A DNA stretch of 60,000 bases from Liolophura sinensis (GCF_032854445.1 NC_088300.1:51870984-51930983), one strand, 5' to 3'; positions 1-13,527 are shown, counted from the first letter of the stretch. A program made the numbers and translations. Notes: generated by a model not told the origin, from the sequence alone.

Positions 1-3000
1 CAAATCAGATATTTTACATTAATGAAATCAAAACTTACCAGGAAAACATATGCTGTATGTCCACCTGTTGCTTAGAATGTTCTGCACATCTGGCCCTGTT
101 ACTCTGCTTAGAATGTTCTGAACATCTGAACCTTTGAGTCCCTATACACTTACACACACAAGGACGGTTTATAGCCTGATAAAACCATTGACAGTTAACC
201 ACAGTCCTATCACTGCAAGGAGTTTGTTCCACTCTAACACAGGTCTCCAAACTCTCTGACTCACTAGGTCACAATGTAGCAGGCTCGTTATGTAATCAGA
301 AATGGCTCGCACACATGAACACACACAACCTGCCTTCACCTCATTAGTGGTAATTAATTGCAAATCTTTCAAGGAGGTGATTAAGATAGGAAGGCATGTG
401 ACCATCAAATGCATCAGTAATAAAAATAATTGATAAATGTGTATGTAATGCCATATTTATAGCCTACATGCATGCTTGTATACACTTATCGTTATAAGCT
501 TTTTGAGATACCTGGAATTAATTGCACAATAACTTACCTGCAGTTATGGTAATATGAACTGGATTACTCTTAGTTTTTGTTCTAAACATTTATGTATATT
601 AAGTTTCAGATTTAAAACCTGGGCGACAATTAAGTTTCCACCAATACATTGTTGGAGATAAATTGCATATTGAGTATGTCCAGTTGATGTAATGACATTA
701 AATGATGGAAACAAGAAGTGAAGAAAACAATAAATAAAATAAAAACATCCTCTTTACAATCATGAAGCTGAAATCATATTAAATTTGTGTATGTTTGGTT
801 GGTACTCGGTGTTTCATAAACTGTCTACAGGATACTTTATCAGTATTCGTATGCACCAAAATCTCACAAAAAATAAGGTCTCAAACTGATTTGTATTAGT
901 ACATATTATATTCATGAAAACTGAATATAAATCAACTATAACTCTATTCACAAATGTGACATTTTACACAGATGAGGTTGCAAACAGAATGGGCTTAATT
1001 ACTACACTTGAGGAAAAAGAAACTGTTCTAGCTTTTAAGAGACCTATTCCTGACGGGGATTGTATTGTTATTTTAGATGTGATGTACATACAGCTGAGAC
1101 TTCCAGGTGTCTACTGATATGAAGCTGATTATGACTGAATGAACAAGTTCAGTTCTATCTGGGGCTTCCCTTCCACCATCCACTGACTCAAGTCACTATA
1201 GTTAGAAACATGGCCAATGACTGACTTCTTAGACTGGGTTACTTCCTCCTGTTGTCTAGACAATGGGGGATGTTTAGCAAATTTAGAAATGTAAGACATG
1301 GTATTGTGTTGTAATTATGCAGCCTACAAGGTAACTCAGATCGTTGGAATATACTAATATTTTATAATACATTACCGATACAAAGGAAGATCATATTTGG
1401 TTTACTAGACTTATAATTCATTTTCGTTCTAAAGTATTGTTTACATCGGGCAGATAGTTTAGAATTTACCTGCATAACTGTATTATTTGACACTTTTCAA
1501 AAAAATATATGCCCATGAGGTTTAGTTAGGCGTCAAATGCTACTCATTGTTTTATTTAGCTGAACCAACTCAAAAATCCTGAATTTCTTGCAGCGGTATG
1601 TCCCTTTAATGTACTAGAGATTAGAGATATAGAAATGAAGGTGTACATGGCTATTTTAGATGTATACTGGGTACATACAGATGAAAACACAAATGTAACA
1701 GATGTACCATAGTCGGTTGACTACCCTATAGAGGAGATAATGCAAACAGTATAAAGGTTGGGCAACACCAGACATCTAGTGATGAAGATGCAAAATTTTA
1801 AGCTGTGCGACACTAAGCATAAAGAGGAGGTAGATAGTGAAAACTATACAGCCTGTTCTGTATACTGGGTAACATGCTATGACGGATATCATACAGGCTA
1901 TATCAATACTGTAACAACGCCCCAACGGCAACGCCACATCAAGGACTGTACAATGGGTTATAATCAGTAATGCATGGAGGGAACGTGATATCTCCCTTAG
2001 GCAATAGGTTTGTGAGTCAGCATTGTGTCTACTGATAACATACATGCTTATTATCTACTAGAATTATAACACTTCATTTGCATGAAAACAAATATTTACA
2101 TGTGCAACACCACAGAATTTCACATATATCACATCAATCTAGGTATATGGGTGCAGAGGACGATCAAAAACCCATGACAACTTGAGTAAATGCAGTTTTA
2201 ACTTCAAAGGAGGAGGCCTCATTGGCTGAGCAAACAGTCTCATGACCAGCCCTTGATTAGTGAGGCTGTGGAATAAGCTATACTGGTACTAGCAAAGTTG
2301 GTGTGGCTACTCATTTTCCTCCACTCACAAACATGGCCACAAACACCCACATTAATATGTAAATAATTTTAAATTTTCTAAAATTGATATCAACACAATC
2401 AAACCTAGAAGCCAGACGTGACCTTAAATGAATGCCACTGGTACACAGGTTGTGAGATCAAAGGACGTAGATTGGTTTTACATATGTTACTAATGTGACA
2501 TACACAAATGATTACTAAAATTGACTCAGATTTGCCAGGTTGTCATCAAAATGAGGTCAAATATTCCTCTTGTATTTAAGTGCGCTGATTTTTAAGGACC
2601 TTACCAGGTAAATGGGACTTGCAGGTCAAATTCTCAAACTGATTGATGTTTTAATGTGGAGGACTGCAACAACAAAATCTCTTCATAATATTAATTAATA
2701 CTCCTATACATTTCAAGTTTGAGATCAAATGTTGACAAAAACATGTTTTTCCTGGGTACTGAAGATTCACAAATTGTTCAAAGATTTTACTCTGTAAAGA
2801 GCAAAACAAAAATACCTGTTAATATATTTTGACAATTATGCATCTGTAATTCTTCAAACCGTTTCACATGTTTACCAAGTGATTATTCAAGCATATTCTG
2901 AAGGCATTTATATTCTATGTAAACTCAACAAATTATACCTTAAATTGACATTCAAATTGACCAACCAAATCCATATAGTTTTGTCTCAAAAATCAAATTA

Positions 3001-4385
3001 CAAATGTGCATAAATTGCACTGAAAGTTGCTCTTTCAAATGCAAAAAGGTTGAGAAATTAGGCTGCAGGTCCATTGTGGAAAGAATGAGAAAGTTTTTCA
3101 TGTACAGCAACATCAAATAAGTTAATACACTTCCAAGTCATTCTCATCACAATTACATAATAACACCTTATACACCTTGCAAGTACATTTACCAACTGCG
3201 TCAACTCTAGCATTACCGCCCAAACTGTACACGTGGACTGTCACTTCATTGTTGGGTGACTCACACCAAAGTGTAAGGCTAGAAAGTGCTTTGAATGCAA
3301 CATTCATGCAGATGTTTCTATGTACATGTACTTAGCTGCCAAAAGCCCTCTGACACGTGTACAAGGATGTACATATAAGAGGACGTGCACGGTTTTTATC
3401 CTAGCTGGCATACAGCTTCTGTTCTGTCAGATCTTACACATTCAGCGTTGAGTATCGGTACATGGACAGGCATGTTAATGTACAAGTGTTGACCCAGTGG
3501 TCCCACAGTGGCTGTTTACATAGTACATGTACATCCCTTGACAAACAATGCACCTGCAGATCATAGGGCATACACATGTAAGTGACATGTGCAATGTATG
3601 TATACCGTATCTTCATGACCACACATGTGATACTGATGTATATATGTAACTCTTCAGTCCTAATAACAAAAAAAGAGATCCTATATATACCTAATAAACT
3701 GCTTACTCTACAATAATTTATATACTGTGTTGCCATTGGGCAGAAATGTTGTACGAACAAAAAAAGATGATATCACAATTGTAGAAAGTAATGTTTTAAT
3801 CTACAACAATCTGTTTCAAAAGCCTTTTAGTTTCTACCAGAGTACAAAACCACCAAATTTATCCATTTTTCTAGATAAATAATTAATAATTAATTAATAA
3901 TATTAATTAATAATTTAATAACATCAAATCCTAAGAAATACAAATACTACTATGGATAATATACATCTCAACCATACTTGTACATGTTACTACCCAGGGG
4001 CCAGAATGTTTCAATTTGTCATCCCATTTACTTTTGTCATTACTGTCTTAAACTAATCAGCTCACAGCCTTGTCACAGCATTTAAAAAAGCTTAGGCCTT
4101 CAGATTATTGATATACAAAGTTTTGTAGAAGTTGGCCCTAGTCTATGATAAACACTGTCAATAAAATACCTTAATAAAACAGGATGAAAATCTCTGTATT
4201 GATCTGGTAATTAAAGAGCTTACCTGATTCCTGTGGGGAAAGTCCTATTTGTTTATCACAAAGATCAAGTCAATATAACCAGTATAATCCTCCGATTCGG
4301 TAAGCCACGGAGGGGCACCAGTGTCTACTTAACGCTCCGATGACACAGACAACAATGTCACTGGTGAAAAACTTTCTGTTCGTAG
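1..4385. other. No confident gene
   Basis: AT-rich sequence with the dispersed repeat at 2838-3050 and AT repeats near 3880-3920. Two weak minus-strand exon candidates (39-212 and 538-581) are listed among the rejected items. Confidence 0.5.
2838..3050 (-). repeat. Dispersed repeat, copy with inverted partner at 42.4 kb
   Basis: The reverse complement matches 42376-42530: gccttcagaatatgcttgaa, acatgtgaaacggtttgaag and gcataaattgcac...aaagttgc occur in the same order. A shorter relative lies at 5632-5692. Confidence 0.7.
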
Positions 4386-4635
4386 ACTAGAGATCCTGTT
4401 CCTAGCTTAGGCCAAAGATTGACCAGATTTCGGAAAGGCTCGGCAGATAGTGGGTGGCGAAAACTGGCTGGACAGATAGTACATGCGGTTGGTAGAGAAA
4501 TGCCCGATGATATGCCTGAGCAGGATATGACTAGATACAGAGACAAGCTGACTCAGTCTTCCCATCAACTTCCGTTTATCTCCTCACCTCCATACTCAGA
4601 TGACCGCTCAAGCATTACCGTGGTGACAAGCTGGA
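4386..4635 (+). CDS. Internal exon candidate, unrecognised protein
   Basis: An open frame begins directly after an acceptor (pyrimidine-rich stretch, then ttctgttcgtag, with an in-frame stop just before it). It runs about 80 codons with protein-like composition: TRDPVPSLGQRLTRFRKG, then WRKLAGQIVHAVGREMPDD, a charged DMPEQDMTRYRDKL segment and QLPFISSPPYSDDRSSITVV. The frame stays open to 4745, but the sequence after residue 80 looks non-coding, so the true end is probably one of the GT sites between 4617 and 4640; the end given is approximate. I see no catalytic motif, membrane segment or cysteine pattern and do not recognise the family. No phase-compatible neighbouring exon was established. 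It lies on the opposite strand to the split gene at 7.2-13.8 kb, so one would be nested in the other's introns if both are real. Confidence 0.45.
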
Positions 4636-5631
4636 TGTGTATCATGTGGATCATCAAACATGATATTCACAAATCCTACATTCAGTGTCATGATAAAAAA
4701 ATTGCACCGCATATTAAAATCTCTCCAGGCGTCATTTTCTGCTATTAAATAAATACCAGTGTATAAATACGAACAAATAGCTGGCCACCTGTACCCAACC
4801 ACAAAGCACACCTGTGGTTTCCATGGCAATCAGGTGTTTAGAGAGGTAAATAATGCCGATATAAATGCTTCTGACAGCAACACGTGCACAAAAGTGCAGT
4901 AATATAATCAACGCTCAGGTACAGCCCAGTATTACTATTAATTCATCAGACAAGAAATTACATAATTCAAGGGAATATACAGTGGAGAATACAAAATTTC
5001 AGATCACAAGATTAAGGATTAACTGAACACAAATACTTGGAACACTGTACCTGGGAGTAACATAACCATTAACCGATACAAGTTAATATAACATGTACAA
5101 CTATAGAGGGATTAAGACTATATAAAGTCTATGTTATGTACCCTAATTCTTCTAATTTTTGGGATGCTTGGTATGTTCTTTTTAAACACTATACTTGTAA
5201 TTGTATCAGGAATATTTAGTTTCTTTTTTCACATGGTTAGTACATCTAATGACCAACATATTCATATCATTACATTCCCCAAAAAACTGAGAGGGAAATG
5301 TAATTTTTTGCTTTCAGCTGTACTTTTATCTCTCCTAAAAATTAGAAGAAATAGGGTATGTAAGTAGTAAGGCTTCATAAAAATATCATATAAACTACAC
5401 AGAAGCACTGTTGATTTGAGAAATTTATTTGAAATTAACTCCATGTACTAATATATATTCTTACTCATAAAACTTTCCATGTAATTTAAACTGACTGTTA
5501 TCCTCATTCCTCAATTTTCAGTGCAAACTATGAACATCATTAACTTGATTTTGGAGACAAAACTACATTAGTTGGATTGGCCAATTTCAGGGCTTCTCAA
5601 ATAGTATAATTTTATTAGTCTACACACAATT

Positions 5632-5692
5632 ATGCCTTCAGAATATGCTTGCATAAATACTTTGCAGACATGCGAAAAGGTTTAAGAATTAG
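5632..5692 (+). repeat. Dispersed repeat fragment (same family as 42376)
   Basis: gccttcagaatatgcttgca followed by gacatgcgaaaaggtttaag matches the core of the family. Confidence 0.6.
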
Positions 5693-5778
5693 GGTATTCA
5701 TTTATTTTTTGTTATTTATTGATGTTTAATAATTCGGATTGTATTTTTTGTCTGTATACATAATCGCACCTGTATATG

Positions 5779-5796
5779 AGTGTATGTATGTATATA

Positions 5797-5869
<73 letters not shown>

Positions 5870-5882
5870 ATGTATGTATGTG
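5779..5882 (+). repeat. TA/TATG microsatellite
   Basis: About 30 uninterrupted TA pairs flanked by TATG repeats. A smaller relative lies at 34084-34136. Confidence 0.95.
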
Positions 5883-6185
5883 GTGCAACAACACTTAGTG
5901 TTTGAAAATCTGTAGAAAATAGCTGCAGGAGATGTACACTACAACATTCAAGGATGTGACTAAGACTAGCTGATTGTGCCTTGGGTTATTCAGCACTTTT
6001 TAGTAAACAATTGAATGAACAAATGCTATTATGGCCGAAAGATAATCAGGAAATTCAAAACTTGTGTCATTTTGGGAGGGGGGGGGGAGAGGAGGGAGAG
6101 AGAGATAAACAAAGGGGTATACACATTCGGGAACTCTGGTTGTTTATAACATTACATATTGGTTTGGTTATAAATGCTCTTGTGC

Positions 6186-6700
6186 ATAAGTTTTTATTTC
6201 TAGCAAAACAATGTATTCTTCTTCATCTTTCATGCAACATGGTTATCCACAGCTAAACAATGTATTGTTCTTCATCTGTCATGCAACATTTTTATCCACA
6301 ACTAAACAATTTGTTCTTCATCTCTCATGTAACATGGTTATTCATGGCTAAAACAATGTTTTGTTCTTCATCTGTCATGCAACAAGGTTATTCACAACTA
6401 AACAATGTTTTGTTCTTCATCTGTCATGCAACAAGGTTATTCACAACTAAACAATGTTTTGTTCTTCATTGGTCAGCAACATGGTTATTCACACTTTGGC
6501 CCTTCTTACTCCCTACACTTCATTATTGTACAGAACAAGTTTGCAATGAGGCACATCTCCATAAAAACAAGTTTTTATTTCTAGCAAAACAATGTTTTGT
6601 TCTTCATCTCTCAGGCAACATGGTTATTCACAGCTAAACAAGGTTTTGTTCTCCATCTCTCATGTAACATGGTTATTCACAACTAAATAATGTTTAGTAC
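6186..6700 (+). repeat. ~50-bp tandem repeat
   Basis: About nine copies of a unit resembling ttgttcttcatctgtcatgc plus aacatggttattcacaacta plus aacaatg. An 80-bp non-repeat spacer (6492-6570) is followed by a second copy of the array's starting sequence (tttttatttctagcaaaaca at about 6190 and 6571), so part of the array was duplicated as a block. The frames open through it are repeat artefacts. Confidence 0.9.
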
Positions 6701-7184
6701 CCTGACTCCTTTAAGTTTGTCCCAGGAACCAAATAATGTAATTTATTCATATATTTATTTCATTGATTGGTGTTTTACATCACACCCAAACATGTACATA
6801 GTTCACACTGTTATATTGTTGTTTAAACTGTGAATAAATTCGGCCAAAAAGCTGTTAAGTGAAGAACTTTACTAAAATCGGAAAATGAAAATTTTCTTGA
6901 TACTTGTTGAAAGTTAAACTGACAGGTACAAATCGTAAGAATGAGCGATGGCAGCAACTTTCTGGAGTGACAAACATGTATTGCCCTATAAACCACTTCA
7001 GCATGTGTTGGTACTTGTTTCTACAGTACAACCTTTACCCCATGGTCACACAAGGTTGTTTCTAAAATGGTTACATTTGAACACAATCAAATATTTCTCT
7101 TCATCTCTTTTGTCCAACCATTTGTATGTAATTGTAAGAGAGTCCTACATGTAGCTGATGGAGAGTGGACAGTAAGGGACTCAC

Positions 7185-7285
7185 CTCTAAGGCAGTTCTG
7201 GGTCTGATGTTGTTGTGTCTCCCTGAGGTGTTGGGTGACTGAATAGCCTCCTGGTCATGGGATCTGCTCCCCCCATACTGCCACT
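7185..7285 (-). CDS. Exon of an unrecognised minus-strand gene (fourth in chain)
   Basis: The acceptor ctgtttctgttgacag and donor GAG|GTGAGT are both close to consensus. The 101-nt exon reads WQYGGSRSHDQEAIQSPNTS then GRHNNIRPRTALE, a polar, probably disordered segment. It needs one base from the previous exon, and the exon ending at 8852 supplies an A that makes a lysine codon. It ends in phase 0. A possible 21-nt next exon (4224-4244, acceptor aaatag, donor CAG|GTAAGC, reading DFPHRNQ) would fit in phase but is weak. Function is not recognised. Confidence 0.6.
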
Positions 7286-7438
7286 CTGTCAACAGAAACA
7301 GAACACCATTCAGCACTGAGCAAAACCAGATGTTTTACCCTGACACATCCCTCCAGACCCTGCTAGGGCTTGACCCACTAGGTGCAGTAGAGGCCAGATA
7401 CATCTGGTGAGCGGGATGGAGTGTGGACCTGGATGGTG

Positions 7439-7497
7439 GTTAGGGGGGAGGGGGAGGGTGGGGTGGGGAGGGGAGGGTAAGGTTGGGACTGGGGCAG
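7439..7497 (+). repeat. G-rich tract with G-quadruplex potential
   Basis: At least six runs of three to six G separated by one to four bases (ggggggagggggagggtggg and onward). Confidence 0.8.
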
Positions 7498-7570
7498 TGC
7501 AGGAGGACATGTAAAAATAGAGCCAAGAAGTGAGCCTGTAGAGTAGAATGTTTTGGTGCAGGGGGACATA

Positions 7571-7738
7571 TTTATTTATTTGATTGGTGTTTTACGCAGT
7601 ACTCAAGAATATTTCACTTCTACCACTACTGCCAGCATTATGGTGGGAGGAAACCTGGTAGAGCCCAGGGAAAAACCCACGACCATCCACAGGTTGCTGG
7701 AGGACCTTCCCACATACGACCAGAGAGGAAGCCAGCCA
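7571..7738 (-). mobile_element. 5'-truncated SINE (family 1) with 9-bp target duplication
   Basis: Tail and body are present but the tRNA-like head is absent. GGGGACATA is duplicated at 7562-7570 and 7739-7747, showing the truncation occurred at insertion. Confidence 0.85.
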
Positions 7739-7879
7739 GGGGACATACAGTACACATACATCTGCATGTACTTACACATATACTTTTCAAGAAGCAAAAC
7801 AACTTCACAAAGAACATGTATCCATGAAACCTGCGCGTACATGTGGTGACTTGTAATTTTCATTGTAATTGTTCTTTCA

Positions 7880-8245
7880 CACTGGCAGATTTTATAAGTT
7901 ACATGGTTAATGAGAGATAGAATATGCAAACATATGGTGTCAATAATCCTGTTGACATCTTGCCCAATATAAAGGATTGCCGACACCATATAGTTGCGTA
8001 TCCTATCACTGAGTAACCATGTAACAAATTTATCCTGCAAAGGCCCATCAATTCAATGCAGAAGACCGATGTATAGGTGAATCGCTTCTGCGATTTGATC
8101 ACTGTATTCATAACCCAACAAAGGGTGATAACCGACTCAGCAGACACATTTGAGGTCGTCTGCAGGATTCAAGAATATATTTGTACCCCACATGACTGTT
8201 ATTGTCCAATGAAAAGCAGACTATTTTATCTGATGCAGGGTAAAA
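7880..8245 (+). repeat. Dispersed repeat, intact copy
   Basis: Related over its length to 34505-34684 joined to 35045-35200: shared blocks are gtaaccatgta, gatgtataggtgaat, actcagcagacacatttga and gtcgtctgcaggatt. The class of element is unknown; no coding frame was recognised. Confidence 0.75.
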
Positions 8246-8476
8246 TGTGAAATGGCTGCTGTATCATATGACCACACATGCATACCCACTTATCATAAAC
8301 TGAATATGTCATTATTAGGTTATTAAAATAAACTTTAGGTCATTTCTATGAGCCACAATCAATGAGAGACCTGAGGACCAGCCACACAGAAGGTCCAAAC
8401 GACAGTAGAATGTAACGTTTCCTTCCTTGCAGTGCATGTGTACTTCATACGTGTTTTATGAGCACACATATACTGA

Positions 8477-8623
8477 TTTATTTATTTATTTGATTGAAGT
8501 TTTACGCCGTACTCAAGAATATTTCACTTATACGACGACGGCCAGCATTATGGTGGGAGGAAACCGGGCAGAGCCCGGGGTAAACCCACGACCATCCGCA
8601 GGTTGGTGGAAGACCTTCCCACG
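8477..8623 (-). mobile_element. 5'-truncated SINE (family 1)
   Basis: It has an AAAT tail and conserved body close to the consensus. The possible target duplication is TATACTGA/TATACCGA (8469-8476 and 8624-8631). Confidence 0.8.
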
Positions 8624-8851
8624 TATACCGATAATTGTGGCTCAATAAAGGAAAGAACAAATGCGTTCATGGCTTTGGACTGCCTTGATTCAGGCGAGTT
8701 CCCCATTGTGTTCATTCCATGTCAATGCACACTATTATAATTCTTTTTAGTTCATACAAACCAAGCTTATTAAACCAATTAGGAAAGCACAAAATTTTGT
8801 CCATACACAAACAGGCAAAAAGTGACAACTTGATTCTGACGGCATACTTAC

Positions 8852-8932
8852 TGTACTTACATGTCAACTTTTGGTAAGCATGTTTAGATAGCAATCTACA
8901 CAATTGGCAGGCTGATGAAAATCCACTTTTAT
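8852..8932 (-). CDS. Exon of an unrecognised minus-strand gene (third in chain)
   Basis: The acceptor is strong (caacccccacttacag). There are two donors nine bases apart, at 8861 (CAT|GTAAGT) and 8852 (ACA|GTAAGT). Only the inner one, at 8852, joins the 7285 exon without making a stop codon, so it was chosen. The exon reads KSGFSSACQLCRLLSKHAYQ then KLTCKY. The first two bases complete an asparagine codon with the A left over from the 13528 exon. The Cys-x2-Cys pair followed later by another Cys is not enough to call a zinc site. Confidence 0.55.
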
Positions 8933-9944
8933 CTGTAAGTGGGGGTTGACACAGGAAACATGTTCTTAAACCATACATGAAGCTCTTGGCCTTTCATTTG
9001 TTTATATTGTATATATGGCCGATATACATGTACAAAAAAGCTTCTTAGCTTTTTTCTTGAGGTGTTAAAATGTATTTAAACTACAGTTTTCCTAAGCCCC
9101 TAGCTGTTAGTCCAGACATTAAGCAGCCTGCTGTGATGATGTCAACATTGATAGCTGTCAAAACAACTATAATGGAGGAGGGTCTGAATTGATGGGAATC
9201 CCTGGAGCTAACCTGGTCTTGCATTTCCAGCAGGGAGTTCACGGATGACTTCATTTCCAAATAGTACTGACCACTAATGGAAAAGTTTGCTTAAAATACA
9301 GCGGATATTGAAAAAATATAAAATATGCCTCAACAATGTAATTTCTTCCCCATTTGTATATCTTTCTTCATTTCGTTTAAACCTTCCTCTTTGTTTTACA
9401 GTGCCTTTTCATGTATCCTTTAAAGCCCTAGAGAAACGTTACAAATAAACTTATCTCAAACTTTAATGGTTAAGTCTGGAAGATTAGTAATATGCTTCCT
9501 CAATGAAGTCGGAGTATATCAGTTAAAATATTTGTATACATAAGGAAACACATATAACACCTTTTTTAGAAAAGGTGGTTCTTATGAAAAATATAATTTT
9601 GACAATACTTTATATATTTACATGCATAGTAATTGGTGGTTGCTCGACAAGATTTGTAAATTTTATCGTAAGTAACAGCATATAAAAATGATTCTTGGAC
9701 ACTGCCCCACTAGAGATTGGAACAATGTGTGTCTCAATCAAAGAAAGTTCATGGAATTTTTCAAGCTTCCCTTTAAATTATATCATTTGTTTATTTCATA
9801 GGTATGTTTAAATCATCACACTTTAGAGTCTTTCACTTATAGCAAGGTGGTCCACTTTAATTTTTGGAAAACCATACCCTGAATAAACCACAGGCCTTCA
9901 GGAGGTATCTTTAGAGCTTTTCCACCTTCAGCAAATTCTCAGCG

Positions 9945-9998
9945 CAGATAGCTCTACCTGGTTTCCTCTCACTATAACACTGGCCGTCATCGTCGCAG
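9945..9998 (+). mobile_element. Short SINE fragment (family 1 body)
   Basis: gctctacctggtttcctctc followed by actataacactggccgtcat matches the body in plus orientation. Confidence 0.55.
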
Positions 9999-10925
9999 AC
10001 AGGTGACCTCCATCGAATGTCTTGTAAAATCCATGCACCTACATAAAGTCTGCCCAAACAATGCTGTGCACCACTAATTACCATCATGTCCTTGAGAAAA
10101 GTGACAGAAGTATCTGAAAAAATCCCTGTCCGAGGTTGGACATCTCTTGTATCCTAGAGACTGAACGATAATCAACTTTATAAAAATAGCTGGTTCACCT
10201 GCAAACTTCTTCGCGCAAAAGAATACCTATATACATACCGTAATCCTTAGACATTCATGATCAATTTAGTCAAACTTAAAATCAACTAAAAATCCATACT
10301 GATCAACAAGTATGCTTCGCATTTAAAATCATAATGATTGCCTAATCCAATAGAGCAATAAAGTTTCCTTAAATAAAATTCCATGCATAATTTCTGCTGG
10401 GTATTTTAAAGTATCTGTCAGACTGAAAGAAAACAAATTCTGTTTTCACACAATTGAGGGCCACCATCTGGCAGCTGAAAGCTAAGGTTAATGTGATAAG
10501 TCAAAATCTGCCACTGCTATTAGTAAACTGAGTGTCAAATATAATCTGGTGTCGAGTTTCGCTATACATGAAAATCAACTATAATTCCAGCTGTGGGTTT
10601 TTAGGGTAAAAAGTAGGCCATTTTGTTTAGTACAGGTGCATGTTTGATATGAAAATAATAGGAAACTGCATACGGGTACGCAAACTTTTGACATGTATGA
10701 GTCTTACTGATGAAAGTTTGAACTCTTGGCGAGAGAATACAAGATGTAATGATTGGGCTCAGAGCGAAAATCCCTGACATTGCTCAGTAGGCCTACACAC
10801 CATGACAGCTAGCTTTCCAAAATCTCAGCTTCCATTTTGATTTCTATGGCTTTTTTTCCAGAGGCTGGACAAGGTAAGCAACAATGTCTTTTTGTCCTCA
10901 AACTTTTGGACCTCAGTTAATATTG

Positions 10926-11171
10926 TTTATTTATTTATTTATTTCATGGGTGTTTTATGCCGTACTCAAGAATATTTCACTTATACATGAGCCCTGGGGA
11001 AACCCACGACCATCCGCTGGTTGCTAACAGATCTTCCCACTTACAGCCAGAGAGGAGTCCAGCATGAGCTGGACTTGAACTCAGAGTGAACGCATTCATG
11101 AGAGGCTCCTGGGTCATTGCGTCGTGCTGGCGTGCTGGCGTGCTAACCCCCTCGGTCACAATAGGCCCCTG
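10926..11171 (-). mobile_element. SINE (family 1) with internal deletion and 11-bp target duplication
   Basis: The tRNA-like head (cctcggtcacaataggcccc region) and AAAT tail are both present, but about 35 bp of the body is missing after the conserved tail block. AGTTAATATTG (10915-10925) and AGTTAACATTG (11172-11182) flank it. Confidence 0.85.
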
Positions 11172-13527
11172 AGTTAACATTGTAACTTACTGAATTAAAA
11201 GGCATCAAGAGCCCATTTCACAAAGCTCATGCAGTGTTACACGCATGTAACTTCCATGGCGACCAGTGCTGTGGGTATTATGTTGCCCTGGTAGTTACAT
11301 GAACAGAGTGATATGTACGTTTTGTAATACGTGGCCAAGCTCCAATACCGAATTGGTTTTCAACCCTGTCATGAATGATGTTACAAAATTTAGCCCAGTT
11401 TATATAGAAAAATAAAGTTATCTACTCTGGATCTGATCATTCTCTTAACTTATCAACTTTTAAATGCAACCCACTTAACTGTAGTTTAAATAATAGAACA
11501 ATCCAAATACTTTGTTATTAAGGTACAAATGAAAATGAAATACACAATCTACAACTGAATTGATCAAAACTATATGAAGTGAATACAATTATTGAACCTA
11601 TTTAATCTCTTGACTATACATTTGTTTTTTCATACGTACAAGATATGTTAAACTTTCAGTACACAAGCAGTACAGAAATCTATTCCTTGCTTAGATCGCA
11701 AATGTAATCTAGGGGAGAAAACTCTTTAAGAACAAATAATCCTGAGCACTGTACACTTTTGTGTTCGTTTTGACCTGGGGTAAAAATTCTGTTACAAGTT
11801 ATTATAGTTATTACTAACACTGGAGAGATAGTGGAAATAAGAGAATAAGGCATCAAAGAATACTGATAGCACGCCTGACTGAGCAGTTCGTAAAACTGCA
11901 TAATGTTCAAGTGATGTGATACCTTCATATATTGACCTCTACACCAAAATAAAGTAGAATGATTGACACTGTCATACACGGATATTATTCTCTAATCAGA
12001 CACTGCAAAGATCTTGCCATTATATTAAAGCAAAAGAACAAAATTATTATACTGTCACAACTTTGACTCTTTATTGTATGTGTAACATTTGCAGAGCAGC
12101 GACTTCATATGATATGGAGCTGTAAATCCTTGGGGTGGTAAACGTCACTCTGAGGAACTTGTGTACAAATTTACCGTAGAGGTCTTTGATACGCAAATCA
12201 CGAACTGCATTTGGCAATCCATGCAGGCTACTATCAGGATACTAAATACCTCCTTGGTGTTTGATATGCAAATCCCTACAGATGATTGGCTACATGTGCA
12301 CTATGGGTGGCCACTGCAACCCTATGATTTAATGAAACTGGACACCGACACTGCCACCACCAGCACTAGCATCTAATCACACTCTCACAATACATGTACC
12401 TCTCTTTACCTCATACAGGCAAGCTAAAAACTGGAAATGAGACTTCCTGATCAGAACTGCTGACTAAATCTAGGAGTTGTAGTCTTGATATCAATAATTA
12501 AATAATTGGTCTGCTAATTCGAGAGGCAATGTTTTATATGTAACAAATTCGAGGCAAAATGTACATGTACAAACTGATAAAACATAAGCAGGATATATAA
12601 TTTAGTGTTCATAAATACTTTGGAAACAATCAATACTGCATATATAATGGACTGACATCAACATGCATCACATTAATGCTTGCTGTGTTACTGTATTTCA
12701 CCTAAAAGTTGCCCTGTAAAAATTGCACTTTCAAAAGCACATGAAAGCCATAAAATGACTTTAGATGTTGAACACATCGGCACATAAGAAAATGAATCAA
12801 TGTTAACAAAAAACTGTGTGGCGTTGTGAAGTGGATGAATCAATCAGAGCAACACAATCCTTATAAAAGGCATGAACAGGTACGCTGTAATTTTTCTCTT
12901 GAAAAATGCTGAATTTTATGTGTACATATACGGAAACTAATGACAGCTGATACTACATCCTGTTCTAAGAAGACATTAAACATTCCACTATGAATATTTT
13001 TCTGACAGTTTTATAACCCTATCAAGGTCATTAGAAATTTAACAACACCCACATATACATATCATCCTAACTACACTCCTTTACAACTTACAACATTCAG
13101 GGTTAACACATGCAATTACATGTAATTATGGGGGTGCCCAATCTAACCTAATGCCAAAAAGGCCCAAATTAACAGGAGATTAAAGTCTGTTCATCAGATT
13201 TTAATCAATCTGATATTGAAAAGCATGTAATTTAATCATTACTTAGCAATTTCATGTTCATAAGTTGCATATTTTGCCCAAAATTTATCAACATTTACTT
13301 GATTTTAGTTAAATCTGAGGTACACGTTCATGTAACAGTATTTTCTACAATGAAATAATGCAGGACATGTTTGAGTTTCAACAGGGAATTTCATCAATTA
13401 TGGTATAGAACCAGAAATATATATGAAATAAAAACATCAAACAATAATGCACATATACACACAATAACTAAAGATAACAAAAAAAATGTCTTAAAAAAAA
13501 TATATATATATATATATATTCACTTAC

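Larger units (their letters stand above)
8933..13527. other. Intron of the minus-strand gene
   Basis: Contains a short SINE fragment near 9.95 kb and a SINE at 10.9 kb. A tempting 12-nt plus-strand microexon (10861-10872, acceptor ctttttttccag, donor AAG|GTAAGC, reading RLDK) cannot be tied to any transcript. I see nothing else. Confidence 0.45.

Noticed and set aside
39-212. Minus-strand cysteine-rich frame ending at a strong donor (CTG|GTAAGT)
   Set aside because: It contains an internal 48-bp duplication and several competing acceptors, and no partner exon agrees in phase; too weak to annotate at the window edge.
538-581. 44-nt minus-strand exon candidate (TKTKSNPVHITITA) with donor GCAG|GTAAGT
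   Set aside because: The acceptor has a poor pyrimidine tract and the phase does not match neighbouring candidates.
914-1117. 67-codon plus-strand ORF
   Set aside because: Open by chance length for this composition; no splice or homology support, although part of it (FKRPIPDGDCIVILDV) looks protein-like.
5131-5367. 78-codon hydrophobic ORF
   Set aside because: AT-rich sequence gives Phe/Leu/Ile runs; no start context or conservation evidence.
6260-6637. 125-codon ORF with repeated 17-residue units
   Set aside because: Produced by the 50-bp tandem repeat, not a gene.
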